A stretch of 64,000 nucleotides of DNA, taken from NCBI GenBank assembly GCA_036674765.1, contig JARVKI010000129.1:1-64000 (forward strand), given 5' to 3'. Shown here one piece after another: positions 43,776 through 56,199 of this stretch. Position 1 is the first letter of the stretch; every line of letters starts with the position of its first letter. Position numbers and translations under genes: made by a program. The notes beneath the pieces are model-generated. The model ran no database searches. It was given only the letters and a program-made list of their open reading frames with translations, and was not told the DNA's origin. The stretch comes from Seiridium cupressi. Its lineage: Eukaryota; Ascomycota; Sordariomycetes; Amphisphaeriales; Sporocadaceae.

Positions 43776-44795
43776 TCACCAATAGTCCCTTGCACCATAT
43801 GGTCTTCCATTGACGCTGCGTGACGGTGTACGGCGACTCTCCTGCGCTCGACTCATGGGCTGCGCTTCCTCCACATTCCCCTCCGCCCAAGGCGCGTATT
43901 CCTCGGCGTAACCCATCGAACGCTCACGACAGAAGGGAGTAGTGTTTGTTGCGAAGTAGGGATCGCGTGATGGCTCGAAAGTCTTTTGCGCTGCCTCGCG
44001 GGTGACACGCTCCTGCACAAGACGGTCCCCAAGCCACCTCAGCCTCTCCTTCTCCCCCATTCTCCGTTGAGCCTCGAGCAGTCTCCGCTCCGATGCCTTC
44101 CGCCTTTCTGCTCTCAAATCGGCCCGGAGTGCCCTCAGCTCGGTCGCATGGTCTTCAGCTTTTCGTCGTGCCTCTTCTAGCTGTTGCATGTGCAGTTTCT
44201 CCTTCTCGACCTCCCACTCCTTTCTTATCGCACAGAGCACGGCGGCCCCTTCTTCTCTGATCGTTCGTGATGCGTGTGAAGAGACGGCCTTCTCTTCTTC
44301 AACCCTTCTGCCGTCTGCGTGAGTCTTGCCCAAGTTCTGTTGCCAGTAGCGCATATACTCCTCGTTCTCTTTCTTCTTCTTCTTCTCCTCCGCTTCGAAG
44401 TGCCTATGCAGCTTCCGAACCTCGGCTAGGCACTCTTCTTGCTTCCTGGCCTGCGCATCTTGCTTCTTTGCGTAGTCGGAGTGGGCTGATTTGAGGCCAT
44501 TCACCGAGTCTTCCAGCTTGGCGACGCACTGGTCAGTCTTGTTGATTTGGCTGAGAGTGTGGTCGAACGTCTGATGACCACCCGTCCACCCGTCCTGTGT
44601 ATATAGGTCACCTGGTGCCCACGGGTAGTTCGCATAACCGGGTAGCTTCCCGTCTTGTAGCAGAAAGGCGCGATGATTTGCCATTTCGTATGTCGTTGAC
44701 GACCTGATGTTCGCTTTTTCCGGCTTGGCTTTATCGTGTCTGTGATGCGTTTTCCTCGACGCCTCCTTTGACTTGTGGAGTGAGCTGAAGAACAT
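43776..44795 (-). CDS. Charged coiled-coil protein of unknown function
   Basis: Uninterrupted 339-aa frame on the minus strand from ATG 44795. Not a family I recognise. The N-terminus is basic (SLHKSKEASRKTHHRHDKAK), then a Tyr/Pro/Gly/Trp segment (GYANYPWAPGDLYTQDGWTG). Residues about 80-270 are a long heptad-rich, Lys/Glu/Arg-rich coiled coil (for example EEARRKAEDHATELRALRA and RRLLEAQRRMGEKERLRWL). The tail is Ser/Arg-rich. No signal peptide or membrane span. The long clean frame and consistent composition argue for a real gene. Confidence 0.7.
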   Translation of the reverse strand: MFFSSLHKSKEASRKTHHRHDKAKPEKANIRSSTTYEMANHRAFLLQDGKLPGYANYPWAPGDLYTQDGWTGGHQTFDHTLSQINKTDQCVAKLEDSVNGLKSAHSDYAKKQDAQARKQEECLAEVRKLHRHFEAEEKKKKKENEEYMRYWQQNLGKTHADGRRVEEEKAVSSHASRTIREEGAAVLCAIRKEWEVEKEKLHMQQLEEARRKAEDHATELRALRADLRAERRKASERRLLEAQRRMGEKERLRWLGDRLVQERVTREAAQKTFEPSRDPYFATNTTPFCRERSMGYAEEYAPWAEGNVEEAQPMSRAQESRRTPSRSVNGRPYGARDYW

Positions 44796-46410
44796 TGTAG
44801 GTGTGTGATGGTTTGGAACACTCGTATCTTGCAGATGGACTTATCGCGATGGTTCCTCAGGGCTGTGCGTTAGGTACGAGCGGACTGGGGAGCAAAGGGT
44901 GCATCATACATATTTATATATTGGGTGCAAGACGGTGAAAATACACATCGACCACTGCAGTGTTTATTGCTTTGAGGTAAGTACCCGTCGCGGAATATGC
45001 AAAGTTCTGCATCAGTTCTGGCTCTCATATCTACTTGACGCTCATATCTGCACGTCTCACACAGACGGTATAGAAGGACCTCGGAGCATAATGAGAAGGT
45101 ATTCGTCTTCACTAACTGCGGCCAGATTCTGCAACGGGTGGAGACTACAAAGCCAATTATAATATAGGATGTAGGTCATCGAGTCTTCGTTTGTGTCTAA
45201 AACATTGCCTACCCAATAGGCGTGCTTCCATAGGTGTTAGTTTTGCTGCTCCTGTGTCGGCCCAAAACATCCGGAGAACAAGCTGTGGGTGCGGTGAGCT
45301 TCCTGGCAAAGAAAAGCTTTGTCTGAATTCATCGCAAGACCTGACTCCGTGGCTTCTTAAGATTATCATACTCGATAATACAACCATCTCACTCTCACCA
45401 GACGGTGAAGCCGATCCGTCATGTCTCACCTTCATAAGAAGTCTGATTTGTCTTTGGTCAACTACTCTCAGAGGTCGAGACGTTGCAAGATTTCATCTTG
45501 ACCAGTAAAGTGGCTGATGGGTAGACACAGAGCCTTCTGAGTCTCACGAAGGCGCAGATCTGGATATTGTGATGCACGTGTTTCGCCGTTGGGTGTTTCC
45601 TAGAAGAGGTGGAACAATTCGTTTACACACGAAATGACAACATACTGGATAGCCAGTTGAATATTAGAGGTAATTCTTAATTTCCATGGACATATTCAAC
45701 CACCCGCCGAGCCTGGGATGCTTTGTTTATGACGCTCTGGCTCCTGGATCCTGGATCCTGCGCGGAACGGTCGACAAACCTCGGCGATTGCTATAGTATA
45801 TGGTCATGTATTGGCATATTATGTGCTTAGGACTTTAATACCACCCATATACCCACGTTGATTTGAGATCAGCGTTGCCAATGAGATCCACGCCCTTCGG
45901 GTTTAATTTGACTTTACACGGCTCATGATGAAATGAACGAGAAGGTGCATCTCTCAGCGGTTCAGATTTTCTCAACGTTTCAACGTTCGAAATCCAGTCC
46001 CTACATGCTACTGCTGCTGCTGCTGCTGCTGCAACTGTTCTCCCTTTGCACATGCAACCGACCTCTCAAGGCAGTATATCAGGAGGCAATGTGCTACATT
46101 CCTTGTATAAAAGATCGTCCCATTTGGCTGCAATATAGGCTATTGGTTCCCGGAAGAAGAAACCGAACATGATGAAGCATACTATGAAAATCACATCTAC
46201 GATTGGGATGACGTTATTCAAGACCTGGCTAGCATCGTAAGTCAAGGCACATTGAATTGACATTAATATTGACAGATGGATATTACCAGGGGCGCAAGGC
46301 CATTTCGCCCTACCATCTGTTACCCTGCCCCTCGCCGACAGTATCCTTTTCGTTCTCGTTCTCGGCACGAACCCGGATCCAGTCCCAGCCCCAAACATCC
46401 GACGGCTACT
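44796..46410. other. 1.6-kb intergenic region with CTG repeat
   Basis: No supported gene. A (CTG)n repeat lies at 46011-46033 outside any convincing frame. A minus-strand ORF at 46066-46398 contains one hydrophobic stretch but no family resemblance. Confidence 0.5.
46011..46033. repeat. Non-coding (CTG)n microsatellite
   Basis: About seven and a half CTG units in an apparently intergenic position. Confidence 0.9.
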
Positions 46411-46985
46411 CTAGTTGCCGGGTTGAACATCGCCAGTGAAGCTCACGCTCTGGCTGGCCTGTCCGGCGGCCTTCTGGTCCAGAGCGATGTTGGTGTTGAG
46501 CTTCTTCTGCTCCGCGTCGATATCGTCCTGGTTGTCATCGCCCTGTGCCTGCTGGATTTGAAGCCCAGTGGTCTCCAGGTACAGCTTCAGGACCTTGTTC
46601 TTGATCTTGCCGTTCTGCAGCGCGGTGGCGGCGTCTCCACTCGCGGCGTCAACGGCGTCGTTGAACCCATCAGTCTCAGCAGCCTCGGCTGTCTCACGGG
46701 CGGCTTGGATGATGGCCAGGTCCCCAGCAGAGACGTTGGCAAGATCAGCATCAACCTATTCTCATGTTAGCTTTGTAGAGATCTAGATGAGGGATGCAGC
46801 CAGCTTACGGGAAAGGCGGCCTGAGCCTCAGCGAGGGCATTTCCAGCAGTACCATCGGAAATTTGGAAGTCGTTGTAGGTCTGGAAGGTCAAAGCACGCT
46901 TCTGCTTCTGCGAAGCATCTCCAGTAGGCGCAGCGAAGGCGGAAGCGGCCAAGGAGAGAACGACGGCGATCTTGGAGAAATACAT
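46411..46985 (-). CDS. Small secreted protein of a fungal family of unknown function
   Basis: Exons 46809-46985 and 46411-46755 on the minus strand give 173 aa. A signal peptide (MYFSKIAVVLSLAASAFA) is followed by a short propeptide with a Kex2-type KR at residues 29-30. The mature part reads LTFQTYNDFQISDGTAGNAL, AIIQAARETAEAAETDGFN and GKIKNKVLKLYLETTGLQIQ, wording I recall from Ala/Gln-rich small secreted fungal proteins without known function. No cysteines are seen in the mature part, unlike most effector candidates. The intron is 53 bp with GTAAGC donor and AATAG acceptor and the frame is preserved. Confidence 0.88.
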
Positions 46986-49900
46986 TTTGTTTATTGTTTT
47001 GCTGTCTCGGAAACCAAAGTAGTATGGCGGTAGGTTATAGCGAGGGAGTGTATAGAAACGAACGGTGGCCAGCAACGAGGGGATTAAGACAGCACAGCTG
47101 TAGATCAAGAAGGTATAGGCGAGGAAACAGGAGTAGCCGTGGAATGATGAACGAAGGTACAGATGAAGATCAAGCCAGAGAAAACCGGGCGGATGCGCGC
47201 AGATCTTATAGATGCCAACCAAGGCATGATGGAGGCATGTCAAAGCGGCGCCAGCTGTGGTCTGCCAATGTGTTATCGGTGCTGTCAGCCAGCCAGTATG
47301 TCGCCAACGCAGGTGCCAAGCTCGAGCAGGTATGAGGTTGGTGGAAATCAGCTCACTCGTCTGAAGGGCGTGTCAAGTGTCCCTGAATGGCCGGTCGAAG
47401 GCCAAGGATCCCGGCGGCTTGATGGCCCCAAGACTCCAACTGACATTCTGCCAAGACTTGGGATGAGACCCAATTAGGTCGAGAAGATCCGGGCATCAGG
47501 GACCAGAACTATGGGACGGGCCATCTGGGACGGCGCTGGCTGGCCAGTCCCCCCATGACAAGCCGTTGACGGGTTCGAGCGAACAAGCGAGCGGCTAGTG
47601 AAGAGCCGCATCGTTCGTGTCTCGGGTTCCTGTATCGAAGTTGAGGAGATTGCCTCAGACCCCGGTCACGTTAGGGGATCCCCACGCCGCTAAGCTTATT
47701 TGCTCTGCGCGCAAGCCCCTGGAATCGCCCCCACCCCGCTGGCTTGCAGGCGAACCGTCTTGTCTCCTGGTTGAGCCTCACTATGGCGTATCATCTCAAC
47801 CTCGTCGCATTCTCGGAAGGTAGCGAAGGATGGCCTGCAACCATCGTCCCCGAGACGGTCGCTGCCCGCCATCCAATCTTGTATTGACCCAAGTCGTTTG
47901 ATCGGGAAGCGACTGGTTTGCCCGCATGATTTTGAATTTTCCGGAGCTCGTGATGCATAACGGCATCAACCTTCATCAGATGATTCCGAGGCCGAACCCA
48001 TGAAGCTGGGGTGCATGGCGATCAGGAAGTGTAGCCCTGGCCAACCGAGCCCCCGTAAAGCGCTCGTTTCGATGCTGTTGTCTTCTCATCCTAGGCTGTC
48101 AGCGGCGAGCCAGAATATGTTTGCCAACGTCGCAGAGCTGCCGACGAGTGGTGGACCTGCTGGGGAGCGGGCGACGCTGTCAAGCGCCTGAGGACCGGAA
48201 TCGGAAATTAGAAGCCACAGAAGTTCTCTGTTGGATCCAACATGTCTCCATGAATACGTTTCATGAGTCACTCGTTTCCCGGCACTCATCTTGCTTGACA
48301 ATGCTGACTTGTTGCCAAACTCTAGCTATTTTGGCACAGCTAATTTGATAGGTTGGGATACTAAATCGCTATATTCCAACTCAAAGCGACAACTGGGTTC
48401 CCTACGTACATATGCCAACCTTGCTTCCAATATAGGTGTCTGCATGGATTCGCTAGCCTTATTTGTGCTGCTGGCTCGCAGACAGGGGTCGATTCTACAA
48501 TATACTGTTACACACGACGTATTCATGATAGGGCATCCTTTGATAGGTAGTTTTTGCTGGGGCCGCCAGCAGTTGGTGGCGGATCACGGTATGTAACATG
48601 AGGTGCGACAGCATGCCAAAGGCTTGTGAATTGCACAGTCCCAAGCTAAAGACTGCTTGAGGTAGCCCAAGAGGCTGTTATGCCACAAGTGACTGATCAA
48701 AGTTGCGTGGAGCTTCACATTTGCGCCCGATGGAAGAGGCCGTCGTCAGCAGCAATATGTGATGGGCTTGAACACGACGAGACTCTGGTACAAACTTGCT
48801 GGGTTGCTGTGCTGGCAACTCACATTAACAATACTCGCCATGCTTCTCTCGTAGTTGCTAAACCGATAATCAGTATCGACTCGACTCTGTGGGACGATCG
48901 GGCAACGGGTTGCACGGAACCATCGGATGCTCTCCAGAAAAGAAGTAAATTTATAAACGATGATAGAGGGTAGGGGGTTAGGGGGAAGCCACAAATAGGG
49001 GGGGAACTCAAAAGGTTCGAGTAAGTAAGATCTGAGGCGATATGTCAACAGGTAACTCCCTTCTGCCCCCGGAGGACGATATCAGAATCTTCGATGGGAC
49101 CGTAAAGTGATAGATCAGGCGATGTGGCGAGAACGTGACTGACAAGTCGACGACGAGAGACAGGCCACGAGCCTGCTTGGGATCGGGCCTTCGGTATAGT
49201 CTGTATCTCTAGGTACCATAGCTAGAGAGTTGTCGGCGTGCCTTCTTTTCTGTGGTACGGTACATAGAAATAATCTCTCGACTGTTGAGCGACCCTGGAT
49301 TGCCTTGACACTGGCGACGAATGTTTTGCTGATTATACGCACACACGACTGCTGCATCCACGCCTAACAAGCGGATTGGGCGTAGCAGAACATGCCTATG
49401 CAGCTCTTGAGAGCAGACAGGCCCTGTGTGCCGCTGCTCGCCTCTTTCTATGATGCTCAGCTCGGCTCTCGCTGTCACAATTGGAGGCTAAGAACAATAA
49501 AAAAAGAATGTTGATGTTGGCTAGTGTGAGCCTAGCGGAATGCTGTGAATATGAATATCGATCCATCTGGGTGGAATGACCAGAGAGGTAAGGATACTGG
49601 CGGTTGTCTCTGAGGCAAAATATTCCTTTTCGATGGCTGAGCCCTTAAGTCTTGGTACTGCCCGCCAAGTTAGTGTCTTAAGGTCAAGTCTTCACCGCTT
49701 CACAGCAATGGAAGAGAATTTTTTTTTTCCCCCAAAGTTTCAAAATTTTCAGTCGTATCGCCTCCGATCCTGCACGATAGACCTGCCGGTTGCAAAGAAC
49801 CCTAGGAAGCATGGGGGCGGTAGGGCTGGAGACAGATGCTCCAAAATGATGAAGTTGGACAAGGCGACAAGGCGCACCGACTCCACCCTAAATTAAAGTT

Positions 49901-52424
49901 CAGCTAAGAAACCCTAATATGCCGGGTTCACAATGGGGGCTTGATCCGCGAACCAGGTTTGGCGTCTTGTATACTCGTCCCGTGTCTCTCTACTGTGCTG
50001 AGCGGGATGCGGCGCTAGGATCGGACGAATCGATCTGCATACCGGAAAGGGCAGACGTGCTGCAGGGGCAGGAATTTCACTTCTGACGTCCTCCTAATAT
50101 CATATACCGCCGATATGATGGATGCAGGACAGGGCATCTCGTCGGACGAAATGTGGCATGTACCCTAACCATTGGTTTTCCCGCGAGACAAAGGGAAGGA
50201 GCATGTAGAGTCCAGCAACCGGTGAGGCCATGTGAGGACGAACACTCCGGAATGAGGGCAGCTTTTAATGCATGTGGACTGAAGCGCCAGCCATCTGCAA
50301 GCTGTCTTGCTGATTGGAATCAGCCGACTGGCCAAGGAGATCTCTTCGATCTGTAGGTTTCCGGGCATCAGAGCCCGCAATCTTCGTATTAACTTGCCCC
50401 CTTCTTCCTCGACATCCACGGGAGCGGTCTGGGAGGACCAGGACGACATCGTCCCGCGGCAAGCCCCTGCAGCTTGCAAGCCGACACGAGCGTAACTCTG
50501 CCAAAGCCAACCGTTCTGTCAAGATGGACCGGAGAAATTTCCCTTGTTCATTCGGAGTAACATGGTCGTCGGCGCTCCTGTAGATCGGCCAGAGAAGCGA
50601 GCCAGCCGGTGGCTTCCCCAACAAGGATTACACTTGAAAGTCGGGGGAACATCGCTTCAAGGGGCCTTTTGTGTCGCTAATTTCCACCGCCTATCACCTA
50701 CGTTGGCCAATCCCGCTGTTGATGCGCAGCGATGAAGACTGTCTAACTGGAGTTGCTGTTCTTCCCCGTGTAAAGATGTCGCGAGTAGTGAAGTACGATG
50801 GGACGAAGTCACGGTGCACTAATCCCAGCGCAACTGTTTAGCTGCCACGCTTCGGGACCGGCTTTGCTCATCCGGTCTGTCAACTACGTACCTAGTTAGG
50901 TGTTAGTTGCTCGAGAGGGCTCAGCCCTTCCCCGACTCGGATGAATGCGCTATTCTCATTCAGCTGCCACAGGCTGGGTGGGTGTGCTCCCCCTGCCCCT
51001 TCTCCGGCGTTGTGGATACTGCTGTACGCAATACATACATGTACGTTGAAGTGAGCATGAAGGCAATTATGGGTCCGCCTTTCCTTTTCGTGCATGGCGA
51101 GCAGCGAACTCTGTATGTATGTGCTTCCCCTTGCTGCTGCAAAGAACGGTAAACAAAACCAACGTGCTCTGCCTTGTTTTGCCTTCTAGCAGGCGGAGAA
51201 CCAAATTGCTGTCCGCTGCGGAACTTACGTCTCGACTTTCTTATTTGCCTTGCCTAAGCCGGAGAAATCCACAGTCGGTCCAGACAACGACTGTGATAAG
51301 CTGTTTTGCGCATCCATGATGGAGGGATCCCGGCTCCGGTATAGGTACTTGGTGGTTCGCGCGGGCGTATATACATACATACCTAACTATGTAGTGGCGT
51401 GCAAACTCATGCCCACTCGTTCGGGGTGGGAGGAAAGCAATGAGAGGAAAGTATTGTGCCAAGTGGAGAGATCGCGCCGCTGGATCCATTAGCACCCGGT
51501 AAGAATGTAATTCGACCTCGGAATGCCGGATCCTAGTCACCGGCTGCAGACGTCCCAAAAAGGGCCGTCTTCTTTGCGTCAAAGCAACCCCCTCCTCCTC
51601 TTCAAGCGAGCGGTTGTCCTTCTTCGTCAAGCATGATCAATGCCCAGATCCGGCAAGGAGTGTATACTCGGGCCCTCGCCGCTGCTGTTGCACTAAGGAC
51701 TGCCACACGATCTTTGATGTGTTAAGCATAATTTCGATGGCAACTTCTCCAAATCGGCAACAGTTTACAGGGATTCCGCGTGCATCCGGCAACCTAGTCT
51801 GGGAGCCTTGATCGGCGGTCGTGGAAGGGTTGATGGCATCACAATTTCTTGCTTTCTTCTTGCTGTCCACCGGTCATTAGTGCAGCCACATTCATGCAGT
51901 CCGCAGAGCATGTCTGGCACACTTGCACGGTTCGGCGGGGACACCTAAAATTGTATGAGCTTTGATTCGTCGTTTAACTTCCTTGCTTTTTCGTTTTCTT
52001 CTACCCACCGACATGGTCGATATACTGTAAGCAAGGATGAACAAAACCAACTTTCTAGATCTCCACAGGGTTCAAGCATCAGCTCACATGTAACAGCAAT
52101 CAGATCCGTTTCTTCGGCAAATAGCAGTAAGCCAGATTTTGATTTTGATGACACACCATCAGACCACTCCCAAAAGGGACTAAAAGTAAAGGGGGATAAA
52201 ACAAAAAATGAGATAACAAGGACCAGCTTTTTGTGTTTTCCTGTTCTCCAAACAATGCAACCAGGCCCCCCCGACGCCGATTTTTACTTTTATAAATTCT
52301 TTTTCTTTTTGAATCCATTGTTCTCTTCTCGTCACTTATCTTACAGCGGGCCCATGAGAAACAGAAGCAAACAGAAACGAACCCAACTCCATACCATGCA
52401 GTTGGTACATGTATGGCTGAGACA
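46986..52424. other. 5.4-kb gene desert
   Basis: I found no supported gene. ORFs are all short, overlap in several frames on both strands and lack start context, family motifs or splice continuity. Composition is near balanced and not strongly AT-rich, so this does not look like a heavily RIP-mutated transposon. ATAC/TACATAC steps appear near 51030 and 51370. Confidence 0.55.
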
Positions 52425-53854
52425 TTAGTTAGTGTACTTGCGCAGCGGAAACGCGTCCCCAGGCATGGGTTCCAGGTGCCACGCCTTCGAAGAGTCCTTC
52501 TCGAAGGCATCATGCCAATCTCGCTTGAGCTCTGTAGGGACATCCCAGCCCATGTCGGAACTCCGAAGTCGCATGCGCACCAGATGCCGCTTATCCTGCT
52601 TGGCTTGCCCGTCCACGAAGCCGTCGCGCCGATGCAGGATGGCGAAGTTATTGATGAAGTGCATGTCTCCCGGCTGTGTCTTAATTTCGAGCTGAGAAGC
52701 CCGTGCAATGGCCTCTACGAGGTCGAGAGCCTCTTTTTGGCTCTCGTTTGTCTTGGGCAGACGCTCCGGTCGCGGGTGTGTACTGTTCCCCAGCAGGGGC
52801 GTACGACCAAAATTCATGATCAGCCTAGAACTGTGATAAAAGAGAACTGGACGACACTGGAAATGTGGACTTGGTAGCTGTTAATATATTTTCAGCATCA
52901 TGTAGATGCTTCTGGACAACTTACAAGGCGAAGGGCCAATCCGCTTTGGCCAGTGTGCGGATCACATCTGGCCGATGAGCCGCGAGCACATTGTAAATGT
53001 GGTATGCCGAAGCGATAATGCAGCGGCCGCCGCTTGCCGGTGTACTTCTGGTCAACCAAGCAGTAATATCACCAGCCTCTTCGTTGTGGAACGACTGTCA
53101 CCTCAGATTAGCAATGACTCGTCAAACCACGCCAGGGGCAACCAGACGTACAATAGCAGAAGTTGAGTGACGATGGTGGCCTAATTTGTCTTCCGAGGTG
53201 TTGTCCGCAACAATGTGAACTATTTCCCATATATTAGCACTAGTATGCTGACATGTTTTGAACCGTGGTTACCAAGCATGTTCCCCCTGTGGTCCTGGCA
53301 GCCTCGCTGATCAGCAATATATGACTGAACCCCCAACCAGACCATGGTGAGATCCTCGACGGAGAAATTCTTGGGGTTGATTCCGCGGATCACAACGAAG
53401 CCCCGCCCAGTGTATATCGCCAGCCCCAAATCCCTGAGTATCGGTCCAAGAGTGGGCAGGGGAAAGTTACCACGATCGAGTTGGTCTCCATCGAGCTCGA
53501 GGGCTGCAGATTTTGTCAGTATATTCGACGAGGATTGTGGTCAAGCCGAGGAGGGAAACCTTTGAATGCATCAAGCGCGGAATGGAGCTCTGCAAGGTCG
53601 GCAGCGCTCAATGAATAGACATAATCCGACTCGTGCTTGAAATGGCCACTTGTCCAGGCAAGCGGATCATCCAAAGTAGACTGGAACCCAGCAGGCAGGC
53701 GGAGACGCTCCTTAGGTCCGGGTTGGCATCCCTCCCGCGCAGGTTGTGCTATATTGCTGGCAATATGGGATGCAAGAACAGACCCGGCACAATCCATTGC
53801 AAATTCTGTCAAGGCGTATAAGTCGAGTTGGTCACGATGGGAGGCAGGATACAT
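52425..53854 (-). CDS. TauD/clavaminate-synthase-like Fe(II)/2-oxoglutarate dioxygenase
   Basis: Five exons on the minus strand: 53560-53854, 53273-53503, 53152-53219, 52925-53094 and 52425-52869, giving 402 aa. Family wording: AGFQSTLDDPLAWTSGHF, LAIYTGRGFVVIRGI, VHIVADNTSEDKLGHHRHST, FHNEEAGDITAWLTRS, WPFA, CRPVLFYHSSRLIMNFGRTP, GDMHFINNFAILHRRDGFVD and RHLVRMRLRS. Iron ligands are His201-x-Glu203 and His334; HxE rather than HxD is the clavaminate-synthase pattern. Substrate is unknown. The start is uncertain: ATG 53854 sits just inside a GTAAGT (TTGGTAAGTGATG), so an upstream exon could exist, with ATG 53797 as another option. The first donor (GTTTCC) and last acceptor (CCAAG) are weak but required by frame and family alignment. 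Confidence 0.88.
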
Positions 53855-56199
53855 CACTTACCAACAGAGTTAAATATCTTCCCAGAGCAACAGAGCGAGC
53901 CCGGTAGAGATATAAAATGAGCCAAGGTCCGAATCACGTGGCTGGCAAACGCAGCCGAAGAGCTAGTTGACTAGGTCTGTGGTAGAAGCAACTCAGTGGC
54001 GTTGGTTTTTGCTAGAGATGTACGTCTCAAGCTGGCGCTTGAAGTGCCGATGCAGGTTCGATGCGAGAGATAAAGGTAAGGCAGGTGAGTCTCATACTCA
54101 AGAAGCAAAATAGACCAGGTGAGTATGGCTACTTCGCTATATACAAGTGTTGCCATAGGTAGTCGGGAACCACACGAGAGAACGAGCGAGAAGATGGCTG
54201 ATACCTCGCCACGTCCACAGTCTTTGCTTCGGAACCCAGTGCAAATAGTATCACAAACCGGTCAGTATCCGAAGTCCAGAAGAAACCACAGAATATTGAC
54301 AGAGTGGAAGGGAAGATGCATATTGTTGTTGAGGACGAAACCCATTTGATTAAGTGCTGCGCAATCCGGTCAGTGGTGGTATGTGTGACTGAAGCGATCT
54401 GGACGGTCTCGGAGGTGCAAAATCGCGCACAACGACTGCCTATAGTGTCCGCAAGGGCCCGCGAGGCCCTCCAAGAAGCCCAACGGTAGGTTTCGTGCAT
54501 AGGTGTTATGTTGTATCACTTTGGGCGCAGCTCGAGAGATGGTCATTTATGATGGATCTCAGGAGGCCATCTCGAGCGCGGAGAGTGCCATTGCGCGTTG
54601 AAGGAAGTGTGTGACTCTGCACAACCAGCCAGAGGCATATGAGCTTGGCAATTTGACAGAACTCTTCCGGCCGTCGACCCACGACGAGGGCCTTGGGGGA
54701 GGATGAATGTGGTGAAGAGCAGACACAGAGCCGGCAGAGCGGAAGACGGCGACGGTACGGAGCACTCTGGCCCAGCTGGGAGTGGAATCACTGTGACAGA
54801 CTAAAGGACCGTACAAGGTATGGTCCAGATCGAATCGAGCTAGGTAGTCCACGGCCGTGTGTTAGTGAGCTGCAAGATGATTACCTAGGTGGTGGGGTGA
54901 TCTAGACTTGCGCCGGGGGCCCAGTTGCCGTTTGTATGTACATGGACGCTGCATTGCAAAGAGCTGGGGTTCGTCTAGCGCATCTGGCATTCGCGTTGGC
55001 ATGGGCGCGGGCGCTCAACCGGGGTTGGAGGGACGGAGGGGGTCACGCGGACGGCGGAATGAGAGCGAACTCAAGGATGATGAGCCAGCCACTCTGCTAG
55101 CCCCATGTAGGCAGGCTGGCTACCTACAGGAACAACGCAGCGCACTGGAGGTTGCCGAAGCTCGCGGTACATTGATAGACGTTGCAGAGGGCAGGTGTAC
55201 CGACGTTTCGTTGGGGCGATCGAACAGACAGGCTGCGTGGTGACGCTCGGTCCCGCGATCCCGCGTATATGTATGTAGGTAGGCTTGCCCTCCCAGTTGG
55301 GCTCCTACGCTGTGTTTATCTCCGGGGCGCCTGATCGAATCAGGGCTCGCACTCCAGAAGGGCCGGCCCGCGCTATGTTGTGCGATGAGACGGTTACACC
55401 GCGTGTGTGGTAACAATGGGCAGCAGCAAATAGCGGGCGAGTACCTTGCTCTGAACCGCTGGGACGAGAGCTTTGGTGCGATAATTCTCCGTAGTTGCAC
55501 GGAGCGCCGTTGTATCACCAGGAGCTAGCTGCCGCGGAAGCAGATAGTTGGTAGATGGGGGTTACCCAGTCTGCGCAGCTAGGTTCGACGGGGCGACAAT
55601 GACAAGTAACGGCCGGTCCGCACGCACGCACGCGGCTCAAGGGCCCCCTCGTATCCGGGCTACTACTGAAGCATGTAGTGCACACTAGCACTGCAGCGGT
55701 CCCGGCAGACCGTGCAGGCCCTCAATTTGGACGCTGTATCCGCCGATCCGGCTACTGCAACGGTTCCACCAGACCACCGCTAGCACAGCTACATGGACAT
55801 ACCTACGTATGTACATATAGGGCTCGCTGTGAGATGCATGCAATCTGTGGCCCACCCGACGTCCCACACACCGAATACTATCCAGACAGGTACATGGCTG
55901 GTATGGGAAGGCTGTACTTGTACTGTAATTCCTTCCTCCTCGCGGTCCACCTACACTACATTACGCTACGCTACTACATGCGGCGCTAGACTCCACTGCA
56001 TATGCAGGCAAGAAAGCAGGCAAGCAAGCCGACAAGCGCCTTCTTCTGCAAATGCGCCTTAACACCCCCCCGGCATCCCACTGCGACGTCTGTGTACATA
56101 CATACGTCTATCGTGCTGTGTGCTGTGTGCCGTGTGCTGTGCCCTCCCGACCACGCCACCACGAAGGACCGTGTCCGCCGTTCCGTCTTCCTCGTACCT
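53855..56199. other. 2.3-kb intergenic region, no gene seen
   Basis: Holds the promoter of the dioxygenase and the 3' region of the Zn-cluster gene. Short ORFs only. Repeated ATGTATGT/TACATAC steps occur near 55266, 55798 and 56096. Confidence 0.55.

Noticed and set aside
46276..46770. 164-aa plus-strand ORF opposite the small secreted protein
   Set aside because: It is antisense to the second exon of a well-supported gene and is a shadow frame.
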